From: Pseudomonas saponiphila
GTDB lineage: Bacteria > Pseudomonadota > Gammaproteobacteria > Pseudomonadales > Pseudomonadaceae
Direction of reading: 5' to 3'
Assembly (NCBI RefSeq): GCF_900105185.1
Contig: NZ_FNTJ01000001.1
Location: forward strand, 817,501-881,500
DNA: 64,000 nucleotides
Made by a program: the position numbers and the translations under genes. Under the pieces are notes generated by a model that had not been told where the DNA came from, made no database searches, and saw only the letters and a list, made by a program, of their open reading frames with translations. Below are positions 11,429 through 20,130 of this stretch, one piece after another; the stretch's first letter is position 1; every line of letters begins with the position of its first letter.

Positions 11429-12695
11429 TGGCGTTGCTCGCAGAATGCTCGGCGGCGTCATCGCGGGCCGAGAGCAGGGCGAAGGAGCGCAGGCTGACCT
11501 GATGCTCCTGGGTGTGGTAGTCGCGGCGTTCGAGGCGCTCGCGCTTGAAGCGTTTTTCCCGGGACAGGCGCGAGAACCAGTACAGCAGTTCGTCGGTGGC
11601 GCCATCCGGCTCCTGGTCCAGCAGCCAGCTCATCAGGTCCGGCATCGGCAGGGCGTCTTCGCAGCGTTCGAGCATTTCCCGAACCGTGCGCGGCGCCTTG
11701 GGGGCCAGGCCCTTGTGGGTCTTGTGGGCCTTGGGGAAGCGCGCCGGCTTGGGCTCGAAGCGGGCCAGGGCGTAGACATAGGCTTCCACCTGGCCGGAGC
11801 TGCCGAGGAAGGTGCTCTGCGGACGGGTGAACAGCGGCATCGCCGCTTGGGGCACTGCGTCGATGCCCTTGCGTCGGATCGCCGCCAGGGCCAGGGCCGC
11901 GCCACGGGTCACGGCGTTGTGCCGGCGGGCTTCCTCGCGCAACGGCAGCAGCAGTTCCCGGGCGTGGCGCAGGGTCAACTGGGCGCTGGTCTGCATTTCC
12001 AGGATCCGCGCGTGGGTGCGCAGCAGCATGTCGTCGTCCACCAGGTGGCCCAGGCGCTGCTGTTCGGTGAGCAGGCGCAGCAGGACGTTTTCCACCTTGC
12101 GCACGCCCTGCTCGAAGGCACCGTCGGCGTTCACCAGCTGGATCATCGGTTCGACGTATTCGTCCCAGGTGGCCAACACCTCGGCGTAGCGCTGGCGCAG
12201 GGGAATCTGCCGGTCGCTGGTCTTGGCCCGCTCGGCCACGGCCACCAGGGCCTGTTCGTCGTTGGCGAGTTTTTTCAGAACATCGCGCACGCGCATGTCC
12301 AGCAGCCGCAGCTGGCGCGCTAGGTCGTTGCCGTCGCGCACGTCGAAGGCGTCCTGGATATAACCGGCCAGGCGCTCCAGGTGGCGCAGGTAGGCTTCGA
12401 TTTCCAGGCACAGGCCCAGGCGGTGCTCACGGCGCAGGTAGGCGAGAAAGTCGTGGATCTGCGCGTTGAGCTCGAAACGGTTCGGGCTTTTCGCCACCGG
12501 GACCAGGATGTCCAGGCGTATCCATACGTCCAGCAGGTGGGTGATGTCCTGGGGCGTGCTGTCCAGTTGTTGGGCAGCCAGCTGTGAACGCAGTTCGGCA
12601 AGACTCAGGGTGCCTTGGTCGAAGTGCTCGCACAGCGGCTCCAGAAGTGCCCAGTGTTCGGCGAGGGCGCGCAAGACGCGCTTGGGTTCGATCAT
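11418..12695 (-). CDS. mksF: Condensin kleisin subunit MksF
   Basis: A 425-residue MukF/MksF kleisin that bridges the two MksB heads. It is largely helical with charged Arg/Glu/Leu-rich text. The frame extends upstream to 12863, but the ATG at 12695 (MIEPKRVLRALAEHW) gives a start that fits the family. The added 56 residues look non-coding and would run into the promoter of the divergent holD-like gene. First gene of the mksFEB operon. The 179 bp between it and holD must hold both promoters. Confidence 0.9.
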   Translation of the reverse strand: MIEPKRVLRALAEHWALLEPLCEHFDQGTLSLAELRSQLAAQQLDSTPQDITHLLDVWIRLDILVPVAKSPNRFELNAQIHDFLAYLRREHRLGLCLEIEAYLRHLERLAGYIQDAFDVRDGNDLARQLRLLDMRVRDVLKKLANDEQALVAVAERAKTSDRQIPLRQRYAEVLATWDEYVEPMIQLVNADGAFEQGVRKVENVLLRLLTEQQRLGHLVDDDMLLRTHARILEMQTSAQLTLRHARELLLPLREEARRHNAVTRGAALALAAIRRKGIDAVPQAAMPLFTRPQSTFLGSSGQVEAYVYALARFEPKPARFPKAHKTHKGLAPKAPRTVREMLERCEDALPMPDLMSWLLDQEPDGATDELLYWFSRLSREKRFKRERLERRDYHTQEHQVSLRSFALLSARDDAAEHSASNANAS

Positions 12696-12874
12696 CGGAA
12701 TGGCCGGCTGGTTGGCAATGAAAAGCGGCGATTGTACTGCATCAGGGGGCCGACGATTCACCCCCGGGCCCAGGTATGAGACGGACAGTCGCTTTTGTGG
12801 GCAATCAACAGCAGGCGATCTTTGCCGAAGGACGGTAGAATCCCCCACCTCAGTTATCCACAAGTGGCCGACCT

Positions 12875-13675
12875 TTGCTTATCGAGTCCCGTCGTCGCGC
12901 TTATCTGTCCGCCATGCAGGTGGTCAGCTGGTTGCCGCGCAGCGAATTGCCCTTTGCCGCCCCTTCGCGCCCCGAGTTGCTGGCCTTGCCGGAGCCCGAG
13001 GTGCAGGCGCCGCCTGCCCCGGTGGTCGAAGCCAAAGCCCCGGCAGCGCCGGCGGCCAGGACCGGCGAGCGGCCGAAAATCGAGGTGCCGCGCCCTTCCA
13101 CCGCGCCTGCAAAGTCAGCCAGCAAGCCGGTGGCCGATGGCGAAGAAGCCCCGGCTCCGGTGGTCAAGGCGCCAGTGGTTCCGCCGCCGCGCTTCGCCCT
13201 GCAACTGTTGCGGGCCGGCCGTTGCCTGCTGCTGGTGGAGTTACCCACAGGGGAAGCCTTCCAGAGCCGCGACCCGGCCTATCTGCTGCTCAAGGACATG
13301 CTGCGCGCCGCCGGCCTGCCGGACAGCCCGCAGATCCTCGCCGAGCCGGTGCGCTGGCCGATGCTGACCCGGGGCAACCTCGACCAGGGGCCTGAAGCCG
13401 CCCGCGACTTCGTCCAGGCCTTCGTCGGCGTGCGCATCGAAGAAGAGCCTTGCGTCTGCCTGTGGCTGATCGGCCTGCCGGCAGTACGTTTCGCCGGGGA
13501 AGCCAACGCTGAATCCTACAACCGTGAACTGCAGGTCGAAGGCCTGGGTTCGGCCTGGGCCTTGCCCGGCCTGGAACTATTAATGGAAGAGCCACAGCGT
13601 AAGGCTGATGTCTGGCAAGCCATGCGTCGCTTGATGACGCGCTGGAAAAGCACTGATGAGCACAATGACCGATGA
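12875..13675 (+). CDS. holD: DNA polymerase III psi subunit-like protein (HolD)
   Basis: A 266-residue protein next to rimI, the same neighbourhood as holD-rimI in E. coli and as the psi gene of P. aeruginosa. An N-terminal helix (RRRAYLSAMQVVSW) resembles the chi-binding start of psi. A long Pro/Ala-rich linker (about 35-105) follows, then a globular part. The segment LPGLELLMEEPQRKADVWQAM resembles the C-terminal LW-Q region of E. coli psi. Psi connects the clamp loader to chi and SSB. The chain is much longer than E. coli psi (137 residues) because of the linker. It starts at TTG 12875; the alternative is ATG 12914. The family assignment is by eye and moderately sure. Confidence 0.7.
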   Translation: MLIESRRRAYLSAMQVVSWLPRSELPFAAPSRPELLALPEPEVQAPPAPVVEAKAPAAPAARTGERPKIEVPRPSTAPAKSASKPVADGEEAPAPVVKAPVVPPPRFALQLLRAGRCLLLVELPTGEAFQSRDPAYLLLKDMLRAAGLPDSPQILAEPVRWPMLTRGNLDQGPEAARDFVQAFVGVRIEEEPCVCLWLIGLPAVRFAGEANAESYNRELQVEGLGSAWALPGLELLMEEPQRKADVWQAMRRLMTRWKSTDEHNDR

Positions 13676-14124
13676 GTGACGCGTTGACCTTCCGCCTGGC
13701 CACCGAGGCGGACCTGGATGCCATCCTGAAAATCGAATATGCCGCGTTCAGTCATCCCTGGACCCGGGGCATTTTCATGGATGCCTTCAAGTCCTACGAA
13801 GTCTGGCTGATGTTCGAAGGCAGCCAGCAAGTGGGCCACGGCGTCATCCAGGTGATCATCGACGAAGCCCATTTGCTGAATATCACCGTCAAGCCGGAAA
13901 GCCAGGGCCGCGGCCTGGGCCTGCGTTTGCTGGAAGAGCTGATGAAGCGCGCCTACCAGAAGAATGCCCGGGAGTGCTTCCTCGAAGTGCGTTCCAGCAA
14001 CCAGACCGCCTATCGGCTGTACGAACGTTATGGCTTCAATGAAGTCGGGCGTCGCCGCGACTATTACCCGGCTGTGGGTGGCCGCGAAGACGCCCTGGTG
14101 ATGGCCTGCACCCTGGTCGACTGA
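13672..14124 (+). CDS. rimI: Ribosomal protein S18 alanine N-acetyltransferase RimI
   Basis: A 150-residue GNAT enzyme that acetylates the N-terminal alanine of ribosomal protein S18. It shows the acetyl-CoA-binding motif A (VKPESQGRGLGLRLLEELM, about 66-84) and the C-terminal motif with SNQTAYRLYERYGF and RRRDYY text typical of RimI. The start overlaps the holD stop by 4 nt, so the two genes are coupled. Confidence 0.95.
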   Translation: MSDALTFRLATEADLDAILKIEYAAFSHPWTRGIFMDAFKSYEVWLMFEGSQQVGHGVIQVIIDEAHLLNITVKPESQGRGLGLRLLEELMKRAYQKNARECFLEVRSSNQTAYRLYERYGFNEVGRRRDYYPAVGGREDALVMACTLVD

Positions 14125-14149
14125 GCCTGCAACCAGCACGCAGGCCGCC

Positions 14150-14231
14150 GTAGGAGCTGGCTTGCCAGCGAAGGCGCCATTCGCGGCGATGTATGGCTTG
14201 AGGGCCTCTTCGCCGGCAAGCCGGCTCCTAC
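14150..14231 (+). repeat. REPIN-like palindromic doublet
   Basis: A second 82-bp doublet, from GTAGGAGCTGGCTTGCCAGC to CTTCGCCGGCAAGCCGGCTCCTAC. It sits between convergent rimI and the 76-residue gene. The arms carry compensated changes (GGAGCTGGCTTGCCAGC keeps its own palindrome), which indicates the hairpin is what is conserved. Confidence 0.85.
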
Positions 14232-14263
14232 GGGAGAGGGCGTCATTAAATGTGGCGTCAGGC

Positions 14264-14494
14264 TCAGGGTTTGCCGTCCAGCGGGTCGCGACGCGCCAGT
14301 TCGGCTTCATCCAGACCACTGCCACCCCCAATGTCCGTGGCATCGACAATACTCAGATCCCAGTCCGCCGGTTTATCGACCCCGACTTCCCGGGCAGAAC
14401 GGGCCCCATCCTCGCGGATCAGGGTTTCCGGGCTCAGGTCATCGTCGATCGGCTCGGGCTGGGGCGCACTGAAGGGGCGTCGTGATTCGGTCAT
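14264..14494 (-). CDS. Conserved hypothetical protein, 76 residues
   Basis: A small acidic soluble protein with no signal peptide or membrane segment. The text is rich in Asp, Glu, Arg and Pro (DDLSPETLIREDGARSAREV). The position between rimI and the carbonic anhydrase gene matches the P. aeruginosa gene order, which supports a real gene. A ribosome site AGGA-type precedes the ATG (GAGGAATCGCC on the coding strand). I do not recognise a function. Confidence 0.7.
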   Translation of the reverse strand: MTESRRPFSAPQPEPIDDDLSPETLIREDGARSAREVGVDKPADWDLSIVDATDIGGGSGLDEAELARRDPLDGKP

Positions 14495-14645
14495 GGCGAT
14501 TCCTCATACTTCAGGGGCTTGCAGGGTGGACCCACAGCCCCGGTGAAGATTCCCCGGCAGGGATAACCGGTATCTGCAGTTATTGGCGTGACCCCGACGG
14601 GCACTCGTCTGTCATACCTGCGCATCATTCTTGAGGCTTCACAGC

Positions 14646-15290
14646 ATGAACGAACTACAAGATCTGATTGATAACAACGCGCGTTGGGCCGAAGCGATCA
14701 AGCAGGAAGACCCGGAGTTCTTCTCCAAGCTGGCTCGCCAGCAGACTCCGGAGTACCTGTGGATCGGCTGCTCGGACGCCCGGGTGCCGGCCAACGAGAT
14801 CGTCGGCATGTTGCCGGGCGACCTGTTTGTGCACCGTAACGTGGCCAACGTCGTGCTGCACACCGACCTCAATTGCCTGTCGGTGATCCAGTACGCGGTG
14901 GATGTACTCAAGGTCAAACACATCCTGGTCACTGGCCACTATGGTTGCGGCGGTGTGCGCGCCTCGATGCAGGACCGCCAGTTCGGCCTGATCGATGGCT
15001 GGTTGCGTTCGATTCGTGACCTGTACTACGAGCACCGCGAGGCGCTGGCAAAACTGGCCACCGAAGAAGAACAGGTCGACCGCCTGTGCGAGCTGAACGT
15101 GATCCAGCAAGTGGCCAACGTCGGCCACACCAGCATCGTGCAGAACGCCTGGCATCGCGGGCAGAGCCTGTCGATCCACGGTTGCATCTACGGGATCAAG
15201 GACGGTCGCTGGAAGAGCCTGGATACGACCATCAGCGGTTTCGAACAGCTGCCACCGCAATATCGCCTGCGTCCCCTCGGCGCCGTCTGA
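14646..15290 (+). CDS. can: Beta-class carbonic anhydrase
   Basis: A 214-residue zinc enzyme that interconverts CO2 and bicarbonate in the cytoplasm. Zinc ligands are visible in CSDARVPAN (Cys and the Asp-Arg dyad) and in the GHYGCGGV motif (His and Cys). GDLFVHRNVANVV is the conserved middle motif. I use the ATG at 14646 (MNELQDLIDNN); an in-frame TTG at 14631 would add five residues but is less likely. Matches the P. aeruginosa can neighbourhood next to rimI. Confidence 0.96.
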   Translation: MNELQDLIDNNARWAEAIKQEDPEFFSKLARQQTPEYLWIGCSDARVPANEIVGMLPGDLFVHRNVANVVLHTDLNCLSVIQYAVDVLKVKHILVTGHYGCGGVRASMQDRQFGLIDGWLRSIRDLYYEHREALAKLATEEEQVDRLCELNVIQQVANVGHTSIVQNAWHRGQSLSIHGCIYGIKDGRWKSLDTTISGFEQLPPQYRLRPLGAV

Positions 15291-15296
15291 ATGCGG

Positions 15297-15328
15297 GCTG
15301 GCCGCTGCGTGAAGACGCAGCGGCCAGC
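15297..15328. terminator. Stem-loop between convergent genes
   Basis: A perfect 14-bp inverted repeat (GCTGGCCGCTGCGT / ACGCAGCGGCCAGC) with a GAAG loop, between convergent can and the 390-residue gene. It lacks a clear U-run, so its terminator role is inferred from position and stability. Confidence 0.65.
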
Positions 15329-15336
15329 GGCGGACT

Positions 15337-16509
15337 TCAGAGGTGCGGCACCTCGGTGCTTGGCGCCGGTGCTGGAGCCTTGAGCTGCTTGAGCTGGGTC
15401 GTGACCGGTGCGCTGCTGCACTTGGCCGCGGCCTGCTGCTCGGTCAGCTTGCGTACCGAGGTGTAGAACAACTCGCAGGTCTGCTCTTTCTGGGTCACCT
15501 GCCAGGTCTGGGTGCAACTGCTGAGCAGGGTGCTCGGATCCGTCCCCGGCTTGCTGCCCATGCCGGCCTGCCAGCAGGCCGCGCTCAAATCCTGTCCCAT
15601 GACTTTCAGCCCGGCGGCGTCGGCCTTGGCCTCGTCGTTGTCATAGTTGGCCGGGTCCGCGGCGTACCAGATGTAGCTCGGGTGGTTGGCGCCCAGGACC
15701 GGTACCTTCACCCCTTCGCTGGGGCTGATCTGCGCCAGGCCCAGCACATTCACCGTCACCCCGTATTGCTGCTTGAGCCAATTGCGCACCGGCGTGCCGA
15801 AAGCCACCATCGGCAGGGCCGCGCCGCTGGCGGTCTGGCTGACCTGCTTGACCATGGTGGTCTGGTAACTGTTGAAGTAGCCATAGACCCCTTCCAGGCT
15901 CTTGCCGGCGCTGGAAGGCGCGGCGATCGGCGCGATATCGACGATGGTCTGGTAGGCCGGGGTCTGCTCGGCGGCGATGCCGTTGACGGTGAGCAACGAG
16001 GCCCAGCGGTCGGTGGTGGCCGATTCCAGATAGTCCTGGAAGTGGGTCAGCGAATAGTCAGGCGGGAAGTGCAGCAGCTCCACGCTCTTGCGGTTTTCCA
16101 GGGCCATGCCCAGGGGCAGGAACAGATACCAGCTGTATTCCCAATGACCGTCGCTGTTGAGCTGGCTGGCGCCTTTGTAGGCCAGGTCGCCGGCATCGAG
16201 CAGGGCGCTCAACGGCTTGTCGTAGCCCTGGGGCACGCCGCTGATGGAGGCCACGACCTTGTCGCTGACGGTTTTGACGCTGACCTTGGCCGTGCTGTAG
16301 CCGTCACGCTGCACGCTCTGGGTCAGGTAGTGAGCCACCGTCTCCTCAAGGGTCCAGTTGCGATAGCAGATCACGTTGCAGTTGTTGGGGTAGGCGAAGA
16401 GTTGGGTGACGCGCTGGGGGCTGCCCAGGTCGACCTCGACATCGGCTCGGGCCGTCGTACTCAAGGCGGCAGCGGTCAGCGCGAGGGTGATTCCTGCGAA
16501 TTTGAACAT
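15337..16509 (-). CDS. Secreted or periplasmic protein of unknown function
   Basis: A 390-residue protein with a clear signal peptide starting at the ATG at 16509 (MFKFAGITLALTAAALSTTARA, cleavage after ARA). I discarded the 15 upstream residues because they lie ahead of the signal peptide. The mature protein has six cysteines: a CNVIC pair near the N-terminus, AACW, SSCT, QTCE and AKCS near the C-terminus. This would allow up to three disulfides. No catalytic motif is obvious. The C-terminus is Pro/Ala-rich. It is transcribed alone, separated by 109 bp from the J-protein gene. I do not recognise a family. Confidence 0.8.
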   Translation of the reverse strand: MFKFAGITLALTAAALSTTARADVEVDLGSPQRVTQLFAYPNNCNVICYRNWTLEETVAHYLTQSVQRDGYSTAKVSVKTVSDKVVASISGVPQGYDKPLSALLDAGDLAYKGASQLNSDGHWEYSWYLFLPLGMALENRKSVELLHFPPDYSLTHFQDYLESATTDRWASLLTVNGIAAEQTPAYQTIVDIAPIAAPSSAGKSLEGVYGYFNSYQTTMVKQVSQTASGAALPMVAFGTPVRNWLKQQYGVTVNVLGLAQISPSEGVKVPVLGANHPSYIWYAADPANYDNDEAKADAAGLKVMGQDLSAACWQAGMGSKPGTDPSTLLSSCTQTWQVTQKEQTCELFYTSVRKLTEQQAAAKCSSAPVTTQLKQLKAPAPAPSTEVPHL

Positions 16510-16618
16510 GCTCAGATCCTTTTCAGCGTGAACCCCTCCACGGGGGCTGTTCATACTGGAACACCGCCGTGGATAGAGAAAGACAACGGATAAAAAATCT
16601 GCCCCCCATGTACGGGGC

Positions 16619-18229
16619 TCAGCCTGGTAGCAGCCGGGTCAGCGGGAAGGCCGGGTAGAACACCTGGCAAGCGTGGATGACGCCGACCATCAGCAACAAG
16701 AAAACCGGTTGCCAGGGACTGAAGTGTGACCAGTGCAAGACGCTCAGCCAGGGGTGCTTGAGCCTGAATGCTTCGCTCACCTGGCCGATGCGCTTGTGGT
16801 GCAGGACGCCAATCAGGGTAAAGCCCAGATACGTCAGCATGCCCAGCAGGCCGAGCAGGCTGGCGAACAGCGCCATCAAGGCGAGGAAGGGAATACCGTG
16901 GCGCAGTAGCCTTCGATACGGCGGCCTGTGCAGCGATTTCGGTATCAGGCGTTCACTCAGCCACAGGTCCAGATCAAGCATGCGCAGCGCCAGGGCGTTC
17001 CAGGCGGTCAGGGCCAGCAGCCCGAGCACTGCCGCCAGCCAGCCGCCCAGTGCCGCCAAGATGGCCGCATGCAAGGGCGGGTCGTGGCGCTCCTGAATGA
17101 AAAACAGGGTCAGCGCCAGCGCGATGCCCAGCCAGGCTCGCACCCATGTTTCACCCGTCGTGGAGGATTGCGGCATGAATTTCTGCCAATAGAACACGTC
17201 ACTCTGCGGCAGGCGTTCGATCAGTTGAGGGAAGCGCCAGGTCAGGGTCTGTGCCAACTGCTGGCAGGCTTGCCATTCATTCTGGGTAAAGCCGCGGGTG
17301 AGATTGCGCTGTTGGCGCGGGGACAGGGGCTTGGCGAGCAGTTGCGCCGCCAGCACCTCCGGCGCCCAGCTGTGCTCCTGCTGCAGCTTGTGTTGCAAGT
17401 CCTGGTAGAAGGCCTCCTGCTCACAGCGCTGGACCAGTTGTTGCCAGATCCAGGCCGGCTCCGGAATGGCGCCGCGTTGTTCATCCCAGCCGAACACTTG
17501 GCAGACCCGCTCGAACAGGGGAACGCTCCACTGTTGCTCGTTGAGCAGTATCAACACCGTGCTTTGCCATTGCAGACGGTGATCGAAAATCTGCAGCCAG
17601 GGCCGTTCGCTGTATTGCGTCAACAGCGCCAGGAACGCCCGTTCCTGGTTGGCCTGCAGTTGTTCTTCCAGGGCCTGGCGGTAATAGCTCAGCAGGGCAT
17701 CCACCAGCGAGCGTTGTTGCGTCTCGCTCATCGACAGGCTTTGCCAGGGTGTCAGCCAATCCAGGTGTCGAACCGCCCAATCGATCAGGGGCGCGCGCTG
17801 TTCCGGGTGCTTGCAGCAATGCTCCAGCAGCAGGTTCTGGAAGTCCTGGGCGCATTCCCGGGCCTGAGCCTCCGGCCAGCGTTGTGGCAGGTTCTCCAGG
17901 GTCAGGCCCTTGAGCAGGGCCTGTGCCGGTGTTGGCGCGACAGCGGCTGCTGGCATGGGCGCCAGGGGCGGGCTCATTTCAACCAGGCCCGACCAGGCCT
18001 GCAGGTTGTCCCCAGGCAGAGCCGCGGCGACGGGCTCGGCACAACCGTCGTCGGTTTCGTCTTCCCGCCAGCGGGCCAATTGCAGCGCCCGCTCATAAGC
18101 CTCGCGCAGGCGCTGGAAGCCTTCGGCATCTTCATCGGGGCGGGTGGTTTTCAGGCGTTTGGCGTAGCTGCGCTTGATGCTGCGCTCATCGGCATCGTCC
18201 GGCAGCTCCAGCAGGGTCCAACAGTCCAT
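16619..18229 (-). CDS. Membrane J-domain co-chaperone partnered with HscC (DjlB/DjlC type)
   Basis: A 536-residue protein with an N-terminal J-domain (about residues 1-50: WTLLELPDDADERSIKRSYA then GFQRLREAYERAL). The HPD tripeptide needed by classical J-proteins reads RPD at residues 30-32. A long helical, Gln/Leu/Trp-rich middle follows. The C-terminal 160 residues contain about four or five membrane helices (for example LGIALALTLFFI and LALMALFASLLGLLGMLTYL). The gene lies 11 bp after hscC, as the J-proteins DjlB/DjlC go with HscC in E. coli, so it probably stimulates HscC at the inner membrane. The stop at 16619 leaves a 109-bp gap to the next gene. Confidence 0.85.
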   Translation of the reverse strand: MDCWTLLELPDDADERSIKRSYAKRLKTTRPDEDAEGFQRLREAYERALQLARWREDETDDGCAEPVAAALPGDNLQAWSGLVEMSPPLAPMPAAAVAPTPAQALLKGLTLENLPQRWPEAQARECAQDFQNLLLEHCCKHPEQRAPLIDWAVRHLDWLTPWQSLSMSETQQRSLVDALLSYYRQALEEQLQANQERAFLALLTQYSERPWLQIFDHRLQWQSTVLILLNEQQWSVPLFERVCQVFGWDEQRGAIPEPAWIWQQLVQRCEQEAFYQDLQHKLQQEHSWAPEVLAAQLLAKPLSPRQQRNLTRGFTQNEWQACQQLAQTLTWRFPQLIERLPQSDVFYWQKFMPQSSTTGETWVRAWLGIALALTLFFIQERHDPPLHAAILAALGGWLAAVLGLLALTAWNALALRMLDLDLWLSERLIPKSLHRPPYRRLLRHGIPFLALMALFASLLGLLGMLTYLGFTLIGVLHHKRIGQVSEAFRLKHPWLSVLHWSHFSPWQPVFLLLMVGVIHACQVFYPAFPLTRLLPG

Positions 18230-18240
18230 GTCGCCGCTCC

Positions 18241-19938
18241 TCAGTGCCAGTGGCCGTTTTCCAGCCTCTGCAACTGTTCACTGAGCTGGTTGCGCACTTC
18301 GCGGATCTTGCGCTCGTCCTGGGTGTCCAGCACTTGCTGGAACTGCCCGGCCCAGTAACCGATCTGCTCGCGCAATTCCCCCAGGCTTTCCTGATACAGG
18401 CGCTCCAGGCGGGCACTGAGCAGGGTGTTGACCTGCTGGTCGCGGGGATGAACCTTGAGTTGCTCCAGGGCCTTGAGCCGCTGCTGGATTTCTTCCGGGG
18501 TCAGCACGCCGGGGTTGTTCTCGATCACCAGGGAGCGGCTTTCACCGGTCAGGGGAATGCTCACCTGGGCTTCCAGCAGGCCGTTGATGTCATAGGTGAA
18601 ACGCACGTCCAGCGAGACTTCGCCGGCCGGGCGCTTGGGCACCTGCATTTCCAGCTGGCCGAGGGCGACGTTGTCGCGCACCAGGCGGCTCTCGCCCTGG
18701 AAAATCTTCAGCAGCACCTGTTCCTGGTTGTCGTGCAGGGTCTGCACGGTCTTGACCCGGCTCACCGGCACCACGCTGTTGCGCTCGATGATCGGCAGGT
18801 AGTGCCCGCCCTCGATCTGGTTGCCGTACTGCTGGGAGGTTTCGATGCCCAGGGTGTAGGAGCAGACGTCGGTCAGCACCACTTCCTCCAGGGCCGCGGA
18901 GCGTGCCTTGAGGGCGGCCTGGACCGCCGCGCCCTGGGCCACCACTTCGTCGGGGTCGAGGCTGATGGACGGAAAGCGCCCGAACAGCCCCGCCGCCAGC
19001 TTGCGCACCAGGGGCATGCGGGTGGCGCCACCCACCAGGAGGATTTCATCCAGGTCGCTGACGCGGATCCGCGCGTCGCGCAGGGCCCGCTCGATGGGCG
19101 CCCGCAGGCGTTCCAGCAGGGGCGTATAGAGGCTGGCCAACTGCGCCTGGGTGATGGTCTGGGACCATTGCCGGCCATCGACCCGCAGGCTGAACTCGGC
19201 GCTGGGTTCCTGGCCCAGGGCACGGCGTACCCGTTCGGCTTCGCGGCGCAGGGCCTGGAGCACGCTCTGGCGCTCGGGAAAGTCCGCCGTCCGGCCTTGC
19301 TGCTCGATGAAGTGCTCCAGCAGCAGGCTGTCGAAATCTTCGCCGCCGAGGAAGTTGTCGCCGGCGCTGGCGCGGACTTCCATGACCCCGTCGAACAGCT
19401 CCAGGATCGACACGTCGAAGGTGCCGCCGCCGAGGTCGAAGACCAGGAACGAGGTTTCCTTGTCGCGCTGGTGCAGGCCGTAGGCCAGGGCCGCCGCGGT
19501 GGGTTCGTTGATCAGCTTTTCCACCTTCAGCCCGGCCAGCTCGCCGGCAATGCGCGTGGCCTTGCGCTGGGCATCGCTGAAATAGGCCGGCACGCTGATC
19601 ACCGCTTCTTCCACCGGCTCGCCGTAGGCGCGCTCGACGTCCTCCTTGAGGCTCTTGAGCACCAGGGCCGAGAGTTCTTCCGGACGCAACAGGCGATCTC
19701 CCAGGCGCACTTCGGTGGCGCTGCCCATGTAGCGCTTGAACAGTGCGCTGGTCAGTTGCGGGTGGGTGTGCAGGCGCTCCTTGGCGGCTTGCCCCACCAG
19801 CACCCGGCCCTCATCGTCCAGCCCCACCACGCTGGGGGTGAGCAACTGGCCCAGGGCGTTGGGCACCAGCTCGCTGGCGGTGTCGCGCCAGACCGCCACC
19901 AGACTGTTGGTGGTCCCCAGGTCGATGCCTACGATCAT
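18241..19938 (-). CDS. hscC: Hsp70-family chaperone HscC
   Basis: A 565-residue Hsp70 of the HscC (Hsc62) subfamily. The phosphate-1 motif is [14 protein letters not shown] and phosphate-2 is [40 protein letters not shown] and [13 protein letters not shown] complete the nucleotide domain. The substrate domain ([11 protein letters not shown]) is followed by a short lid without a DnaK-type EEVD tail. The start is the ATG at 19938: a GGGAG ribosome site lies nine bases upstream, while the frame's upstream TTG lies within that site. It is co-transcribed with the J-domain gene. Confidence 0.95.
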   Translation of the reverse strand: MIVGIDLGTTNSLVAVWRDTASELVPNALGQLLTPSVVGLDDEGRVLVGQAAKERLHTHPQLTSALFKRYMGSATEVRLGDRLLRPEELSALVLKSLKEDVERAYGEPVEEAVISVPAYFSDAQRKATRIAGELAGLKVEKLINEPTAAALAYGLHQRDKETSFLVFDLGGGTFDVSILELFDGVMEVRASAGDNFLGGEDFDSLLLEHFIEQQGRTADFPERQSVLQALRREAERVRRALGQEPSAEFSLRVDGRQWSQTITQAQLASLYTPLLERLRAPIERALRDARIRVSDLDEILLVGGATRMPLVRKLAAGLFGRFPSISLDPDEVVAQGAAVQAALKARSAALEEVVLTDVCSYTLGIETSQQYGNQIEGGHYLPIIERNSVVPVSRVKTVQTLHDNQEQVLLKIFQGESRLVRDNVALGQLEMQVPKRPAGEVSLDVRFTYDINGLLEAQVSIPLTGESRSLVIENNPGVLTPEEIQQRLKALEQLKVHPRDQQVNTLLSARLERLYQESLGELREQIGYWAGQFQQVLDTQDERKIREVRNQLSEQLQRLENGHWH

Positions 19939-20059
19939 GACGACGAACTCCCTTTCCAATCGGAAAACTGATGAAACAAATAAGTGGCGCGCAGGATATT
20001 ACCCGTCGGGTGGATGGGTAAAGTGCGTGATGTCACATGGCTATTATTGGCGCCGTTGC

Positions 20060-20096
20060 CGCAGGGCCGAAGCCGCTCTTGAGCTTCGGCCCTGCG
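20060..20096. terminator. Stem-loop after the phosphoesterase gene
   Basis: A perfect 14-bp stem (CGCAGGGCCGAAGC / GCTTCGGCCCTGCG) with a 9-base loop, 35 bp after the end of the minus-strand phosphoesterase gene. A second GC-rich hairpin lies at about 20103-20126. There is no U-run, so this is a likely but not certain terminator. Confidence 0.6.
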
Positions 20097-20130
20097 CTGG
20101 CTGGCGGGCCCGTTGCGGGCCCCGCCGGGG

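Noticed and set aside
7881..12695. Wadjet (JetABCD) anti-plasmid system
   Set aside because: The fourth gene (MksG/JetD nuclease) is absent, so the three-gene condensin is the better reading.
18244..19971. 575-codon plus-strand frame opposite hscC
   Set aside because: Antisense shadow with His/Gln/Leu-rich low-complexity text; HscC on the other strand has every Hsp70 motif.
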